Below are positions 1 through 7,495 of a stretch of DNA of 64,000 nucleotides, one piece after another. The position numbers were made by a program, and so were the translations under genes. Each line of letters begins with the position of its first letter. The first letter of the stretch is position 1. The notes beneath the pieces were generated by a model. That model was not told the origin of the DNA. It searched no databases and worked only from the letters and a program-made list of their open reading frames with translations. Origin of the DNA: Cupriavidus laharis (lineage in GTDB: Bacteria > Pseudomonadota > Gammaproteobacteria > Burkholderiales > Burkholderiaceae); assembly GCF_914271435.1 (NCBI RefSeq), contig NZ_CAJZAI010000005.1:62001-126000 (forward strand), given 5' to 3'.

Positions 1-1253
1 TCATCGACCATGGCCTGGCGCTGTACTTCCCGGCGCCGAACTCGTACACCGGCGAAGAGGTGCTGGAACTGCAGGGCCACGGCGGGCCGGTGGTCATGCA
101 GATGCTCCTGACGCGCTGCCTGCAGGCCGGCCACGAGATCGGCCTGCGGCTGGCCGAGCCCGGCGAGTTCACGCGCCGCGCCTTCCTCAACGACAAGCTC
201 GACCTGGCCCAGGCCGAGGCCGTCGCCGACCTGATCGAGGCCAGTACCGAAGCCGCCGCTCGCTCCGCAGCCCGGTCGATGGAAGGCGAATTCTCCAGCG
301 CCATCCACACGCTGGTCGAGAAGGTGATTCACCTGCGCATGCTGGTGGAAGCCACGCTGGATTTCCCCGAAGAGGAAATCGATTTCCTCGAAGCCTCCGA
401 CGCGCGCGGCCAGCTCGCCACCATCCGCAGTAATCTGGGCAATGTGCTCGCGCAGGCGCGGCAGGGCGCGCTGCTGCGCGAAGGCCTGTCGGTGGTGCTG
501 GCGGGCCAGCCCAATGTGGGCAAGTCATCGCTGCTGAACGCGCTGGCCGGCGCCGAGCTGGCCATCGTCACGCCGATTGCCGGCACCACGCGCGACCGCG
601 TCAAGGAAACCATCCAGATCGAAGGCATCCCGCTGCATATCATCGATACTGCGGGGCTGCGCGAGGAAGCCACGGACGAAGTCGAGCGCATCGGCATCGA
701 ACGCACGTGGGACGCCATCCGCCGGGCAGACGTCGTGCTGCATCTGGTCGATGCCACCGACTACCTGCGCCACGGCCTGTCCGAGATCGACGACGCCATC
801 GACGACCGCCTGAGCGGCCAGCTGCCACCGGGTGCGCCGATCGTGCGCGTGGTCAACAAGATCGACGTTGCGCCGACGGTCGGCGGCATGATGTTCAGCG
901 GCAACCGCCCGCACGTGGTCGCCGCCAACGGGCCGAACCCTACCGAGATCTGGATCTCCGCGCGCACCGGCGCGGGCATCGAACTGCTGCGCAAGGAACT
1001 GCTGCGGCTGGTCGGCTGGCAGTCGGGCAACGAGGGTACGTTCCTGGCACGCGAGCGGCACCTGACGGCGCTGCGGCAGGCGCAGTCGCACCTGGACGTG
1101 GCGGCCGAGCAGAGCGAGCAACAGGCGCAGGCATTGGACCTGTTTGCCGAGGAGTTGCGGCTGGCGCAGGAGCATTTGAACAGCATCACCGGGGAGTTCA
1201 CCAGTGATGATCTGTTGGGGACGATTTTTACTCGGTTTTGTATTGGGAAGTAG
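1..1253 (+). CDS. mnmE: tRNA uridine-5-carboxymethylaminomethyl(34) synthesis GTPase MnmE, 5' end cut by the window
   Basis: GTPase that with MnmG modifies the wobble uridine (position 34) of tRNAs reading NNA/NNG codons. The reading frame is open from base 3, before any start codon, so the first ~60 residues lie outside the window. The folate-binding N-domain signature [19 protein letters not shown] is seen near the edge. The G domain follows with P-loop GQPNVGKS, switch I TTRD, DTAG, NKID and a final SAR. The protein ends in the family's diagnostic CIGK, whose Cys is catalytic. Codon use matches the chromosome. In related genomes mnmE is the last gene of the rpmH-rnpA-yidC-mnmE group beside dnaA, so oriC is probably close on the left (inference). 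The 3' end of this gene is a known integration target of some genomic islands. Confidence 0.97.
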   Translation, partial: IDHGLALYFPAPNSYTGEEVLELQGHGGPVVMQMLLTRCLQAGHEIGLRLAEPGEFTRRAFLNDKLDLAQAEAVADLIEASTEAAARSAARSMEGEFSSAIHTLVEKVIHLRMLVEATLDFPEEEIDFLEASDARGQLATIRSNLGNVLAQARQGALLREGLSVVLAGQPNVGKSSLLNALAGAELAIVTPIAGTTRDRVKETIQIEGIPLHIIDTAGLREEATDEVERIGIERTWDAIRRADVVLHLVDATDYLRHGLSEIDDAIDDRLSGQLPPGAPIVRVVNKIDVAPTVGGMMFSGNRPHVVAANGPNPTEIWISARTGAGIELLRKELLRLVGWQSGNEGTFLARERHLTALRQAQSHLDVAAEQSEQQAQALDLFAEELRLAQEHLNSITGEFTSDDLLGTIFTRFCIGK

Positions 1254-1319
1254 AGACCCAGAACGGCTGAATTGAAAAAGCGAAATTGGCTTGCCAGCAG
1301 TCGGGGGCATGCTGTCCCT

Positions 1320-1349
1320 GACCATTTTGGTGACGTCACCAAAATGGTC
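1320..1349. repeat. 30-bp perfect palindrome downstream of mnmE
   Basis: The left half GACCATTTTGGTGAC is followed directly by its exact reverse complement, giving a 30-bp palindrome with no spacer, centred on the GACGTC core. A one-mismatch copy of its first 18 bases, GACCATTTTGCTGACGTC, occurs at 3505-3522. It may be a protein-binding site, the remnant of a mobile-element end, or a cruciform terminator, though there is no T-run. Confidence 0.8.
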
Positions 1350-1445
1350 CAGATCGGTTCAACCATCAAGCGCCCCGTCGCAGATGTTCATCTATCGCGC
1401 TACGCCTGCTACTTGTTGCCCTTCCAACGACGGGTTCGATACTTT

Positions 1446-2153
1446 TCAGAGACGCCGCAAGGGAACATAGGCCCGGACGAACAAACGGCCTTGCGGTGAG
1501 CCGATCGTCCCGCCCTTTACGCCATCTCCCTCAAAATGTTTCCGCGCCAACCGCGGCGGCATGAAGTCGTCGGGAATCACAGTGATGCCGTCGAACAGCG
1601 AAGGTTGCCGCGCCACCGTCCGCTCAGCCCGCCGCAACCGCCGACGCAGTGTGCAGGCAGCGATTGCAAAGTGGTCTGCGACGGCAGCCCGGTCATTCCC
1701 TATGTTGGAGAAGACGCGCAGGTAAGCCACGGCTTCGGCGAAGCGTCCCATTAGCTGCTCCTTCTGCGTGTGCTCTTCCTCGCGCGTTACCAGTGCCAGG
1801 GACGGGTCAGAGCCCTCTGGCGCCGCCAGGGCTGCCGCGACCGGGTTCTCGCGCATCCCGCCGTCCTCGTCCTCCCGCTGCTCGTCCAGGCGCACGGCAA
1901 AGCGCAGCCGCTTATCCGCGAAGTTCACGAAGCGGTTGTACAGCCGACCCAGGATCTGCTGATGGAATCCCTTGTCGCCGACGTCCGGCGGCGGGTCGCG
2001 GTCCCGGCTGAGTTCCTCGGCTACCAGCCAGGCCTCGGCCTGTAGGTCCTCCACGGTGGCCTCGCCCCGCGATCGACTGGCGATGCGACGCAGGTCCGAA
2101 AGGATGGCAGGGATCAGCCTGGCGAAGAATGCACCAGCGGAGCGAAGCGACAT
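1446..2153 (-). CDS. Hypothetical protein with sigma-factor-like/HTH character
   Basis: A 235-residue protein I do not recognise as a named family. Residues ~30-95 (VEDLQAEAWLVAEEL, then GRLYNRFVNFADKRLRF) resemble a sigma-70 region 2 helix bundle. Residues ~150-185 (RAAVADHFAIAACTLRRRLRRAE) look like a helix-turn-helix of the sigma region 4 type. A charged Asp/Glu-rich linker (REDEDGG) lies between. This architecture suggests a DNA-binding or sigma-like regulator, but the similarity is weak and seen by eye only. It lies in the islet after mnmE, transcribed toward it, with no partner gene on its strand. An orphan phage- or island-derived regulator is the most economical reading. Confidence 0.55.
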   Translation of the reverse strand: MSLRSAGAFFARLIPAILSDLRRIASRSRGEATVEDLQAEAWLVAEELSRDRDPPPDVGDKGFHQQILGRLYNRFVNFADKRLRFAVRLDEQREDEDGGMRENPVAAALAAPEGSDPSLALVTREEEHTQKEQLMGRFAEAVAYLRVFSNIGNDRAAVADHFAIAACTLRRRLRRAERTVARQPSLFDGITVIPDDFMPPRLARKHFEGDGVKGGTIGSPQGRLFVRAYVPLRRL

Positions 2154-2531
2154 GACAAGGCAGCGCTAGAGGACGGTGCCGGCACTCTACGGCATCCAGA
2201 AAGTGCACTCAGGAGAATAGACGGAAATAGAGGTATTGGGAAATTGGCCCCAGGCTTGGGTTTGACTGCGAACCTGCCAAGGAATCGCGATGGACAGCAC
2301 CGCCCCTACAGATCCTTGTAGCCTTGAACCGCCCTCCGAGTGCCCCTGTCGGCACATAAACGAGCTAGCAAGAATCCTACTGGGTGGAAAAAGACCACTG
2401 GCATCCAGCAAGACAGCGCGGGTTCCATATGAGTGGCCGTTTCCTTGTTTTTGCTTGGATTTCCGGCACTTTTCGCCACTTCGCTTATACTGCGCCTGCA
2501 ACCAAGCATTACACCCCGCCAAGGCCTCACA
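2154..2531. other. Intergenic region between divergent islet genes
   Basis: 378 bp between the sigma-like gene (minus strand) and the ImmA-family gene (plus strand). It is AT-richer than its surroundings and should hold both promoters. I cannot pick a convincing -35/-10 pair. It contains GTATTGGGAA at 2233-2242, which repeats ten bases of the mnmE 3' end (1240-1249). Open frames crossing it on both strands have no coding character. Confidence 0.5.
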
Positions 2532-3002
2532 ATGCCTATCAGAACAGCACAAGCGTTCCTTGATCGCTACTGGGACAGGAAACTTCCTGTGGATCCGGTG
2601 GCCATCGCTCACGCTGCTGGGGTAAAGGTCATTGGCGAAGCGCTCGGCACCTTAGCTGGGAAGTTTGAGATAGTTGAGGGTATCTCCGGTGGCCCGGTCA
2701 TCTCCTACAACGTGCTCGACCCTACCCTGCGTCAGCGATTCACCATTGCTCACGAGCTGGGCCACTACGCTTTGCAGCACGGGGCCCGCTTTAGGGATTC
2801 GACCCAAAGCTTCTCGCTAGCCAATTACGATCCCGTGGAAGCTGCCGCTAATAAGTTTGCAGCTGAGCTGCTGATGCCGGCCGCGGTAGTCAATGGGCTA
2901 ATCAACAAGCGCAATATCACCGACTTCAATACGCTAGCCCAATTGTTCAACGTGTCGTCCGTTGCGATGAAATATCGCCTTAAGAACCTGGGCTGGCTAT
3001 AG
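2532..3002 (+). CDS. ImmA/IrrE family metallo-endopeptidase
   Basis: A 156-residue zinc peptidase of the ImmA/IrrE (COG2856) type, which in phages, ICEs and Deinococcus cleaves a cognate XRE-type repressor. The zinc motif H74-E-L-G-H78 lies in FTIAHELGHYALQH. The downstream family signature EAAANKFAAELLMP supplies the third ligand. The frame is open further upstream (to 2433), but the extra N-terminus is not family-like, so ATG 2532 (MPIRTAQAFLDRYW) is preferred; its Shine-Dalgarno is weak. Codon use (gct, aat, ttg, cta) is clearly less GC-rich than the host genes, indicating transfer. No XRE repressor gene sits next to it, which is unusual; the next gene, six bases on, encodes a membrane protein instead. 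Confidence 0.88.
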   Translation: MPIRTAQAFLDRYWDRKLPVDPVAIAHAAGVKVIGEALGTLAGKFEIVEGISGGPVISYNVLDPTLRQRFTIAHELGHYALQHGARFRDSTQSFSLANYDPVEAAANKFAAELLMPAAVVNGLINKRNITDFNTLAQLFNVSSVAMKYRLKNLGWL

Positions 3003-3007
3003 ATCAA

Positions 3008-3484
3008 ATGGCCAGCGGCAATGAGGAACTGCCGGGCAGCGGGCAGAGTTTGTCGAATTCTTCAACGGGCCTGTCTTGGACGGATCTGTCGCTTGGGAAG
3101 GTCAATGAGGATGTTGGAGGCCTGCTGACAGAGCAGATCGAAGACCGCAAACAATTCCGGCATTTCCGTAAGATTGCTTTCTATGGGGTTTGCCTGCTAG
3201 TCGGTCTGGTCTTTGCTGCTCTTTTGGCATGGATTTGGTGTGTTGGCCGTCGTGTAGCAGATCCTTTCAATTCGATGACCTACCAGGTAGCGCTGTTTGT
3301 CACGCCGTTGATAGTGCTGGCGTCAATGGCCGCATTGCTGGTGCTCGCACTATTGCGCTTCGCTTTCCGTCCAATGGACGGAAAAGACAAGGACGATGCC
3401 CCTGATGCCCTGTCAGTCGTTCACGGGCTTGGCTGGGAGGCGCTCACGGTCCTCAAGGACTATCTCAGCAAGAAGGCCGGCTAG
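3008..3484 (+). CDS. Two-TM membrane protein coupled to the ImmA-like peptidase
   Basis: A 158-residue protein of unknown function. The N-terminal ~55 residues are soluble and Ser/Gly-rich. They are followed by EQIEDRKQFRHFRK and two hydrophobic helices, residues ~62-82 (IAFYGVCLLVGLVFAALLAW) and ~97-120 (VALFVTPLIVLASMAALLVLALL). A short charged cytoplasmic tail (MDGKDKDDAPD) ends with a LSVVHGLGWEALTVLKDYLSKK helix. The start codon is 5 bases after the immA-like stop, so the two are surely co-transcribed. Base composition is low-GC like its partner. It could be the membrane target or effector of an ImmA-controlled switch, or a toxin-like pore; nothing in the sequence decides. Confidence 0.7.
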   Translation: MASGNEELPGSGQSLSNSSTGLSWTDLSLGKVNEDVGGLLTEQIEDRKQFRHFRKIAFYGVCLLVGLVFAALLAWIWCVGRRVADPFNSMTYQVALFVTPLIVLASMAALLVLALLRFAFRPMDGKDKDDAPDALSVVHGLGWEALTVLKDYLSKKAG

Positions 3485-3504
3485 GGGCACCCAGCCGGGG
3501 GCCA

Positions 3505-3522
3505 GACCATTTTGCTGACGTC
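3505..3522 (+). repeat. Right-hand copy of the islet-flanking block
   Basis: GACCATTTTGCTGACGTC matches 17 of 18 bases of 1320-1337. Just upstream, CAGCCGGGGGC (3492-3502) matches CAGTCGGGGGC at 1298-1308. The same two blocks in the same order and orientation bracket the foreign-looking genes, so they are probably the footprints of the event that brought them in. Confidence 0.6.
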
Positions 3523-3663
3523 GGCAGAGTCGCCATTGCAGTCACTACTCAATTTTGCTTTCAATGCAGTCATCTAAACATGATGAAAGCATTCAATTAC
3601 GGCCACGAGCACATTGAGCGTTGTCAGGGGGCAGTGACCACTTGCCAGAACCACGGCGAAACC

Positions 3664-4278
3664 CTAGATCATCCGCCTTCGCGCCAACTCCTCCGCCAGC
3701 GCGTCAGCACACACAAACCTATACCCAAGCAGCCCGGCATCAACCGCCCCTTGCACATTGGCCTCAGTATCATCGATGAACAATGTGTGCGCGGCACGGC
3801 AGCCAAGCTGGCCGATACAACCCAGATAGGCCTGCGCATTCGGCTTTGTCGCCCCAAACGCTGCCGATGGATAAATGTGCTGTCCGAACAACTGTGCGAC
3901 TGGCGGATTCAGGTACGCAATATGGTCCGTCACCAGCCGGCAGTTGTTGGTCAGTATCGCGATACTGTGCCGCCCGGCCAGCTTGGCCGCAAGCGCCAAC
4001 GTTTCTGTATTGGGCGTGATCGATGCGCGGCGGGACGCCAGCCAGTCGGCACGGTCGACGTGGCAGCCCAGTAGATGCCCGAGTTCCTGCAGGTACTCGT
4101 CATCGCCGATCTCGCCCGCATCGGCGCGCGCTTCGAGCCCCGATCCCCAGATGGCATGCCGGACCTGTTCGGCTGACCGGCCGGTAGTCTCGGCCAGGTG
4201 GTCCGCCCGCGCAGCACGGTCATAGTGGGTCAGTACCCCTTCCATGTCGAACAGGACGAGCGTGATCGGAGCTGTCAT
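3664..4278 (-). CDS. HAD-superfamily hydrolase (YihX-like subfamily IA) with Glu in motif I
   Basis: A 204-residue HAD-like phosphohydrolase. Motif I is D11-M-E13-G-V-L, so the usual second aspartate (general acid/base) is glutamate. Motif II is ILTNN, motif III is the Lys in TKPNAQAY, and motif IV is FIDDTEAN. The small helical cap (residues ~20-90) fits subfamily IA/YihX. ATG 4278 (MTAPITLVLFDMEG) was chosen because the upstream extension (to 4374) overlaps the promoter region of the next gene and is not HAD-like. Substrate unknown; the family usually dephosphorylates small sugar or nucleotide phosphates. It is divergent from the OB-fold gene at 4434. Confidence 0.85.
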   Translation of the reverse strand: MTAPITLVLFDMEGVLTHYDRAARADHLAETTGRSAEQVRHAIWGSGLEARADAGEIGDDEYLQELGHLLGCHVDRADWLASRRASITPNTETLALAAKLAGRHSIAILTNNCRLVTDHIAYLNPPVAQLFGQHIYPSAAFGATKPNAQAYLGCIGQLGCRAAHTLFIDDTEANVQGAVDAGLLGYRFVCADALAEELARRRMI

Positions 4279-4433
4279 GGCGTCGGTCCCGGTGGATGAC
4301 CAGAAGCCCCCATTGTGCATGGGCCGGCAAACCCTTGCGCAGAAGTTCCGCGCAGCCCGGCCTGCCAATGGCATGCGGGTACACTAGCGGCCGCCACAAC
4401 GCGCTGGCGAGTCCATTCAGGCAGGAATTCCAG

Positions 4434-4997
4434 ATGTTGAACCGTACCCAGCAGATCCTCATCGCCATCGTCGCCGTGGCTGTCCTTGGCATGCTCTGGT
4501 TTGCCGGCAATGACAAGGGCCACGAGCCTGCGACGGCCGACACGCCCGCCACCACCGCGCAAGCCGCCAGCGATGTGCGCGGCGTGCCGCGCAACGGCAC
4601 GCTCGATCCCGTGAGCATTGACCCGGACCGTCCGGCCGACCGGCTGCCCCAGTACCAGGCCGATGCCCTCCTGAATGACTACCGCGACAACCCCGGTGCG
4701 GCCGACGACCGCTACCGCGGCAAGTACATCATCGTCGAAGGCGTGGCCAGCGGCATACGGCGCGGCGAGGCGGACAATGTGTTTGTCGATATCCGCACCA
4801 GCGACCCGAACGCGGTCGTGCGTGCCCAGCTGCTGCGCCGTCAGATCTGCGGGCCGGCCGGCCGCGTGTGCGAGGTGGAAGCCCGCGCCACCATGGTCCG
4901 GCGCGGCCAGAAGGTGGCCGTGGAATGCAACGGCGCGGGCCAGTCCGACGGCATGCCGATGCTCACCGACTGCCTGCTGCGCGGCGGCGCCAACTGA
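4434..4997 (+). CDS. Membrane-anchored OB-fold (tRNA_anti-like) protein
   Basis: A 187-residue protein. Residues 7-25 form an uncleaved signal anchor (QQILIAIVAVAVLGMLWFAG). An Ala/Thr/Pro-rich linker follows, then a C-terminal OB-fold of the tRNA_anti-like type (residues ~75-185): LLNDYRDN, then YRGKYIIVEGVASGIRRG and VFVDIRT, ending in MLTDCLL. In this family the fold sits in envelope proteins of unknown role that expose YxGK and xVxG strands. Two Cys pairs (QICGP/RVCEV and VECN/TDCL) may form disulfides in the periplasm. ATG 4434 is preceded by AGGAA. The gene is followed closely by a small membrane protein at 5007, probably in one transcript. Confidence 0.75.
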   Translation: MLNRTQQILIAIVAVAVLGMLWFAGNDKGHEPATADTPATTAQAASDVRGVPRNGTLDPVSIDPDRPADRLPQYQADALLNDYRDNPGAADDRYRGKYIIVEGVASGIRRGEADNVFVDIRTSDPNAVVRAQLLRRQICGPAGRVCEVEARATMVRRGQKVAVECNGAGQSDGMPMLTDCLLRGGAN

Positions 4998-5006
4998 GCC
5001 AGCAAC

Positions 5007-5207
5007 ATGCAAACCATCCTCTCCGTCCTTGCCATCACCATCCTGATCGTCACCGCGGTCGGGCTGGTCTCGCCCACGTTCATCAGCCAGACCTTCCTGC
5101 AAGGCAAGCCCGTGGGGCGGCTGCAGATTGCCGTGATTGGCCTGTCCCTGGCGGCGTTGTTGCTGATCCTGGTTGGGCGCCTGGCGCAACCCGCCGCAGG
5201 CGCCTGA
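5007..5207 (+). CDS. Small two-TM membrane protein
   Basis: A 66-residue protein made almost entirely of two hydrophobic helices: residues 2-24 (QTILSVLAITILIVTAVGLV) and ~41-60 (LQIAVIGLSLAALLLILVG). They are joined by SPTFISQTFLQGKPVGR. It starts 9 bases after the stop of the OB-fold gene. No family recognised. The length, near-perfect hydrophobic periodicity and tight spacing make it a likely real gene rather than a chance frame. Confidence 0.6.
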   Translation: MQTILSVLAITILIVTAVGLVSPTFISQTFLQGKPVGRLQIAVIGLSLAALLLILVGRLAQPAAGA

Positions 5208-5364
5208 AACGCCACGCGGCGCGGACACCGGGCAGCAGCACCCGTTTTGCGCCTCTGTTCCGGGTATTGGCGCGAGGAACCAGCGCATACAGTGAGTGGA
5301 CAAGCTCCCGATGTTCCGTCTGCCGCCAGCGGCAAGCGGGCGCCGACGCCATCCAGGACACTCC

Positions 5365-5943
5365 ATGAACAACACATTGCTGGCCGCCGCGCTGGGCCTG
5401 ATGATTACCGGCTGCTCCACCTACCAGGCCGTGACGCCGGTGGACCGGCCCGGGCAGGGCGACCCGCTGGCCGCCTTCCAGGTTCCCGCCGGCAGTCCTG
5501 GCGCGGCGGGGCAGCGGGGCGACTACGGCGCCAATGGCGCGCTGCTGTGCGTGGTGGCGAACCCGGTGACCGGCAATGAATATCTCGATGCGTTCCGCGC
5601 GTCGCTGCAGGCACGCAATTTCGAAGTGAAGCTGCTGCCGCCGGACGCACCCGTGGTGTCGTGCCCGCTGGTAGCCACGTACTCGGCCAGGAGTGCGTGG
5701 TTCTGGATGTCGTACCTGAACAGCGTGGACATCACGGTGTTCCAGAACGGCGCGCGCGTGGGCAAGGCGGTCTACAACGCCAACCGCAGCGCGGGCGGGA
5801 TCAACCTGAGCAACTTCGTCATGCCGGCGGCAAAGCTCGATGACCTCGTGGAACAGCTGTTCCCGGGCATGCTGCCACCGCCACCTCCGCCCGCAGGCAC
5901 GCCCGTGGCGGCGCCGGCGGCGAGCACCGCAGGCGCGTCCTGA
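5365..5943 (+). CDS. Lipoprotein resembling the Sbal_3080 family
   Basis: A 192-residue lipoprotein. The signal peptide is MNNTLLAAALGLMITGC with the lipobox ITGC and mature N-terminus CSTYQAV. The body contains TGNEYLDAFRASLQARNFEVKLL, a cysteine in VVSCPLVATYSAR, the aromatic WFWMSYLNSVDITVF strand and VYNANRSAGGINLSNFV, which recalls lipoproteins annotated as Sbal_3080 family. The C-terminus is a Pro-rich tail (PPPPPPAG). ATG 5365 is used because it gives a proper lipoprotein signal; the longer frame from 5296 does not. Function unknown. A strong hairpin follows at 5957-5982. Confidence 0.75.
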   Translation: MNNTLLAAALGLMITGCSTYQAVTPVDRPGQGDPLAAFQVPAGSPGAAGQRGDYGANGALLCVVANPVTGNEYLDAFRASLQARNFEVKLLPPDAPVVSCPLVATYSARSAWFWMSYLNSVDITVFQNGARVGKAVYNANRSAGGINLSNFVMPAAKLDDLVEQLFPGMLPPPPPPAGTPVAAPAASTAGAS

Positions 5944-5956
5944 ACGCGCAAATAAA

Positions 5957-5982
5957 GAACGGCGCACCGAAGTGCGCCGTTC
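5957..5982 (-). terminator. Terminator between convergent lipoprotein and efflux operons
   Basis: A perfect 11-bp stem (GAACGGCGCAC / GTGCGCCGTTC) with a CGAA loop. On the minus strand it is followed by TTTATTT, so it should end the efflux operon transcript. It may also serve the plus-strand lipoprotein gene, though no T-run follows on that side. Confidence 0.8.
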
Positions 5983-6003
5983 GTCAGCCAGAGAGGGCCA
6001 GCC

Positions 6004-7494
6004 CTACTGCGTGACCGTTCCCGCTGGGGCGGCCGGAACCGGCGCCTGCGCCACCTCGCCGTTCTCCTTCAACCCGCCACCGAGCGAGCGATACAGGTCG
6101 ATCGAGTTGTTCAACCGCAGTTGCCGCGCCTGCACCAGCGCCTGCTCCGCAGTGAACAGCTGCCGCTGTGCATCGAGCTCATCCAGATAGCTGGCCACCC
6201 CGCTGCGGAAGCGCACGCGAGCCAGCTCATAGCGTGCCGCTTCGGCATCGCGGACCTGCTCCTGGCCGGCCACCTGGTCTTCCAGGGTGCCTCGTGCCAC
6301 CAGCGCATCGGCCACTTCCGCGAAGGCCGTCTGGATGGTCTTCTCATAGTTGGCCACCTGGATGTTCTTGCGCACATTGGCCAGGTCCAGGTTCGACTTG
6401 TTGCGGCCGTAGTCGAAGATCGGCAGCGTCAGCTGCGGCGCGAACGACCACGCCTTGGTGCCGGCATCGAACAGGTTCGAAAACGTCGGGCTGATGGTGC
6501 CGATGCTGGTGGTCAGCGTGATGCGCGGGAAAAACGCCGCACGTGCCGCGCCGATGTTCGCATTGGCCGACAGCAGCTGCTGCTCGGCCTGGCGGATGTC
6601 CGGACGCTGCTCCAGCAGGTCTGAAGGCAGGCCTTCAGGAATGTCGCTGATGATGCGCTCGTCCGACAAGCGCATCGGCTCCGGCAGGTTCTCGATGGCC
6701 CCGATGGGCTTGCCCACCAGCACTTCGAGCGCGTTCTGCGCCTGCGCGCGCTGGCGCGCGAGCTGCGCGGCGGAAACACGTGCCTGCGCCACCAGCGATT
6801 CATTGTCGCGCAGGTCCAGCGCGGACGTCGCGCCGACGTCGAAGCGCTGCTTGGCCAGTGCATAGGTGCTCTCGCGTGCCTTGAGCGTCTCGCGCGCAAT
6901 GTCGTACTGCTCGGCGAACGAACGCTCGGACAGGTAGGCCTTGGCGACTTCCGACACGAGCGAGATGTAGGCCGAACGATGCGCCTCCTCGGTGGAGAAG
7001 TACTGCGCCAGTGCCGCGTTGGACAGGCTGCGTACGCGGCCGAAGAAGTCGAGCTCGTAGGACGAGATGCCCACGTTGGCCTGGTAGACCTCGGCCACGC
7101 CGGGCTGGCCGAGCACGGTCGACGAGCTGAGCGCGTTCGTGCTGCCGCGCGTGTAGCCCGCATTGGCATTCACCGTCGGCAGCAAGTCGGCGCGCTGCAC
7201 CTGGTACAGCGCGCGCGCCTCCTCGATGCGCAACGCCGCCTGGCGAAGATCGCGGTTATTGTCGAGCGAGGTAGCGATCAGCGCCTGCAGGCGCGGGTCA
7301 CGGAAGAACTCGCGCCAGCCGATGTCGGCGGCGCGGCGCGTCTCGCCGCTCTTCACTTCGGCCGTGGCATAGCCTTCCGGCGCGGCCGGAAAGCCCGCAG
7401 CCACCGGCGGCACCGGGCGCTCGTACTTCGGCGCCAGCGTGCAGCCCGTCAGAACGCCGGCCACCAGCAGCAGTGTGGTCAGTGTCTTGGTCAT
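6004..7494 (-). CDS. RND efflux outer-membrane factor (OprM/NodT family lipoprotein)
   Basis: A 496-residue outer-membrane channel of the TolC/OprM class that connects an RND pump to the outside. The signal peptide MTKTLTTLLLVAGVLTGC has lipobox LTGC followed by TLAPKYERP, typical of NodT-type lipoproteins. Two OEP repeats follow (about 65-260 and 280-480). They contain LPTVNANAGYTRG, the beta-strand-forming SYELDFFGRVRSLSNAALAQY, and NIGAARAAFFPRITLTTSIG. It is the last gene of the adaptor-pump-channel operon, starting one base before the pump stop codon. The C-terminal tail is Ala/Pro-rich. Confidence 0.95.
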   Translation of the reverse strand: MTKTLTTLLLVAGVLTGCTLAPKYERPVPPVAAGFPAAPEGYATAEVKSGETRRAADIGWREFFRDPRLQALIATSLDNNRDLRQAALRIEEARALYQVQRADLLPTVNANAGYTRGSTNALSSSTVLGQPGVAEVYQANVGISSYELDFFGRVRSLSNAALAQYFSTEEAHRSAYISLVSEVAKAYLSERSFAEQYDIARETLKARESTYALAKQRFDVGATSALDLRDNESLVAQARVSAAQLARQRAQAQNALEVLVGKPIGAIENLPEPMRLSDERIISDIPEGLPSDLLEQRPDIRQAEQQLLSANANIGAARAAFFPRITLTTSIGTISPTFSNLFDAGTKAWSFAPQLTLPIFDYGRNKSNLDLANVRKNIQVANYEKTIQTAFAEVADALVARGTLEDQVAGQEQVRDAEAARYELARVRFRSGVASYLDELDAQRQLFTAEQALVQARQLRLNNSIDLYRSLGGGLKENGEVAQAPVPAAPAGTVTQ

Positions 7495-7495
7495 A

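Noticed and set aside
2187..2612. 141-codon minus-strand ORF between the islet genes
   Set aside because: Overlaps the start of the immA-like gene and has no coding pattern.
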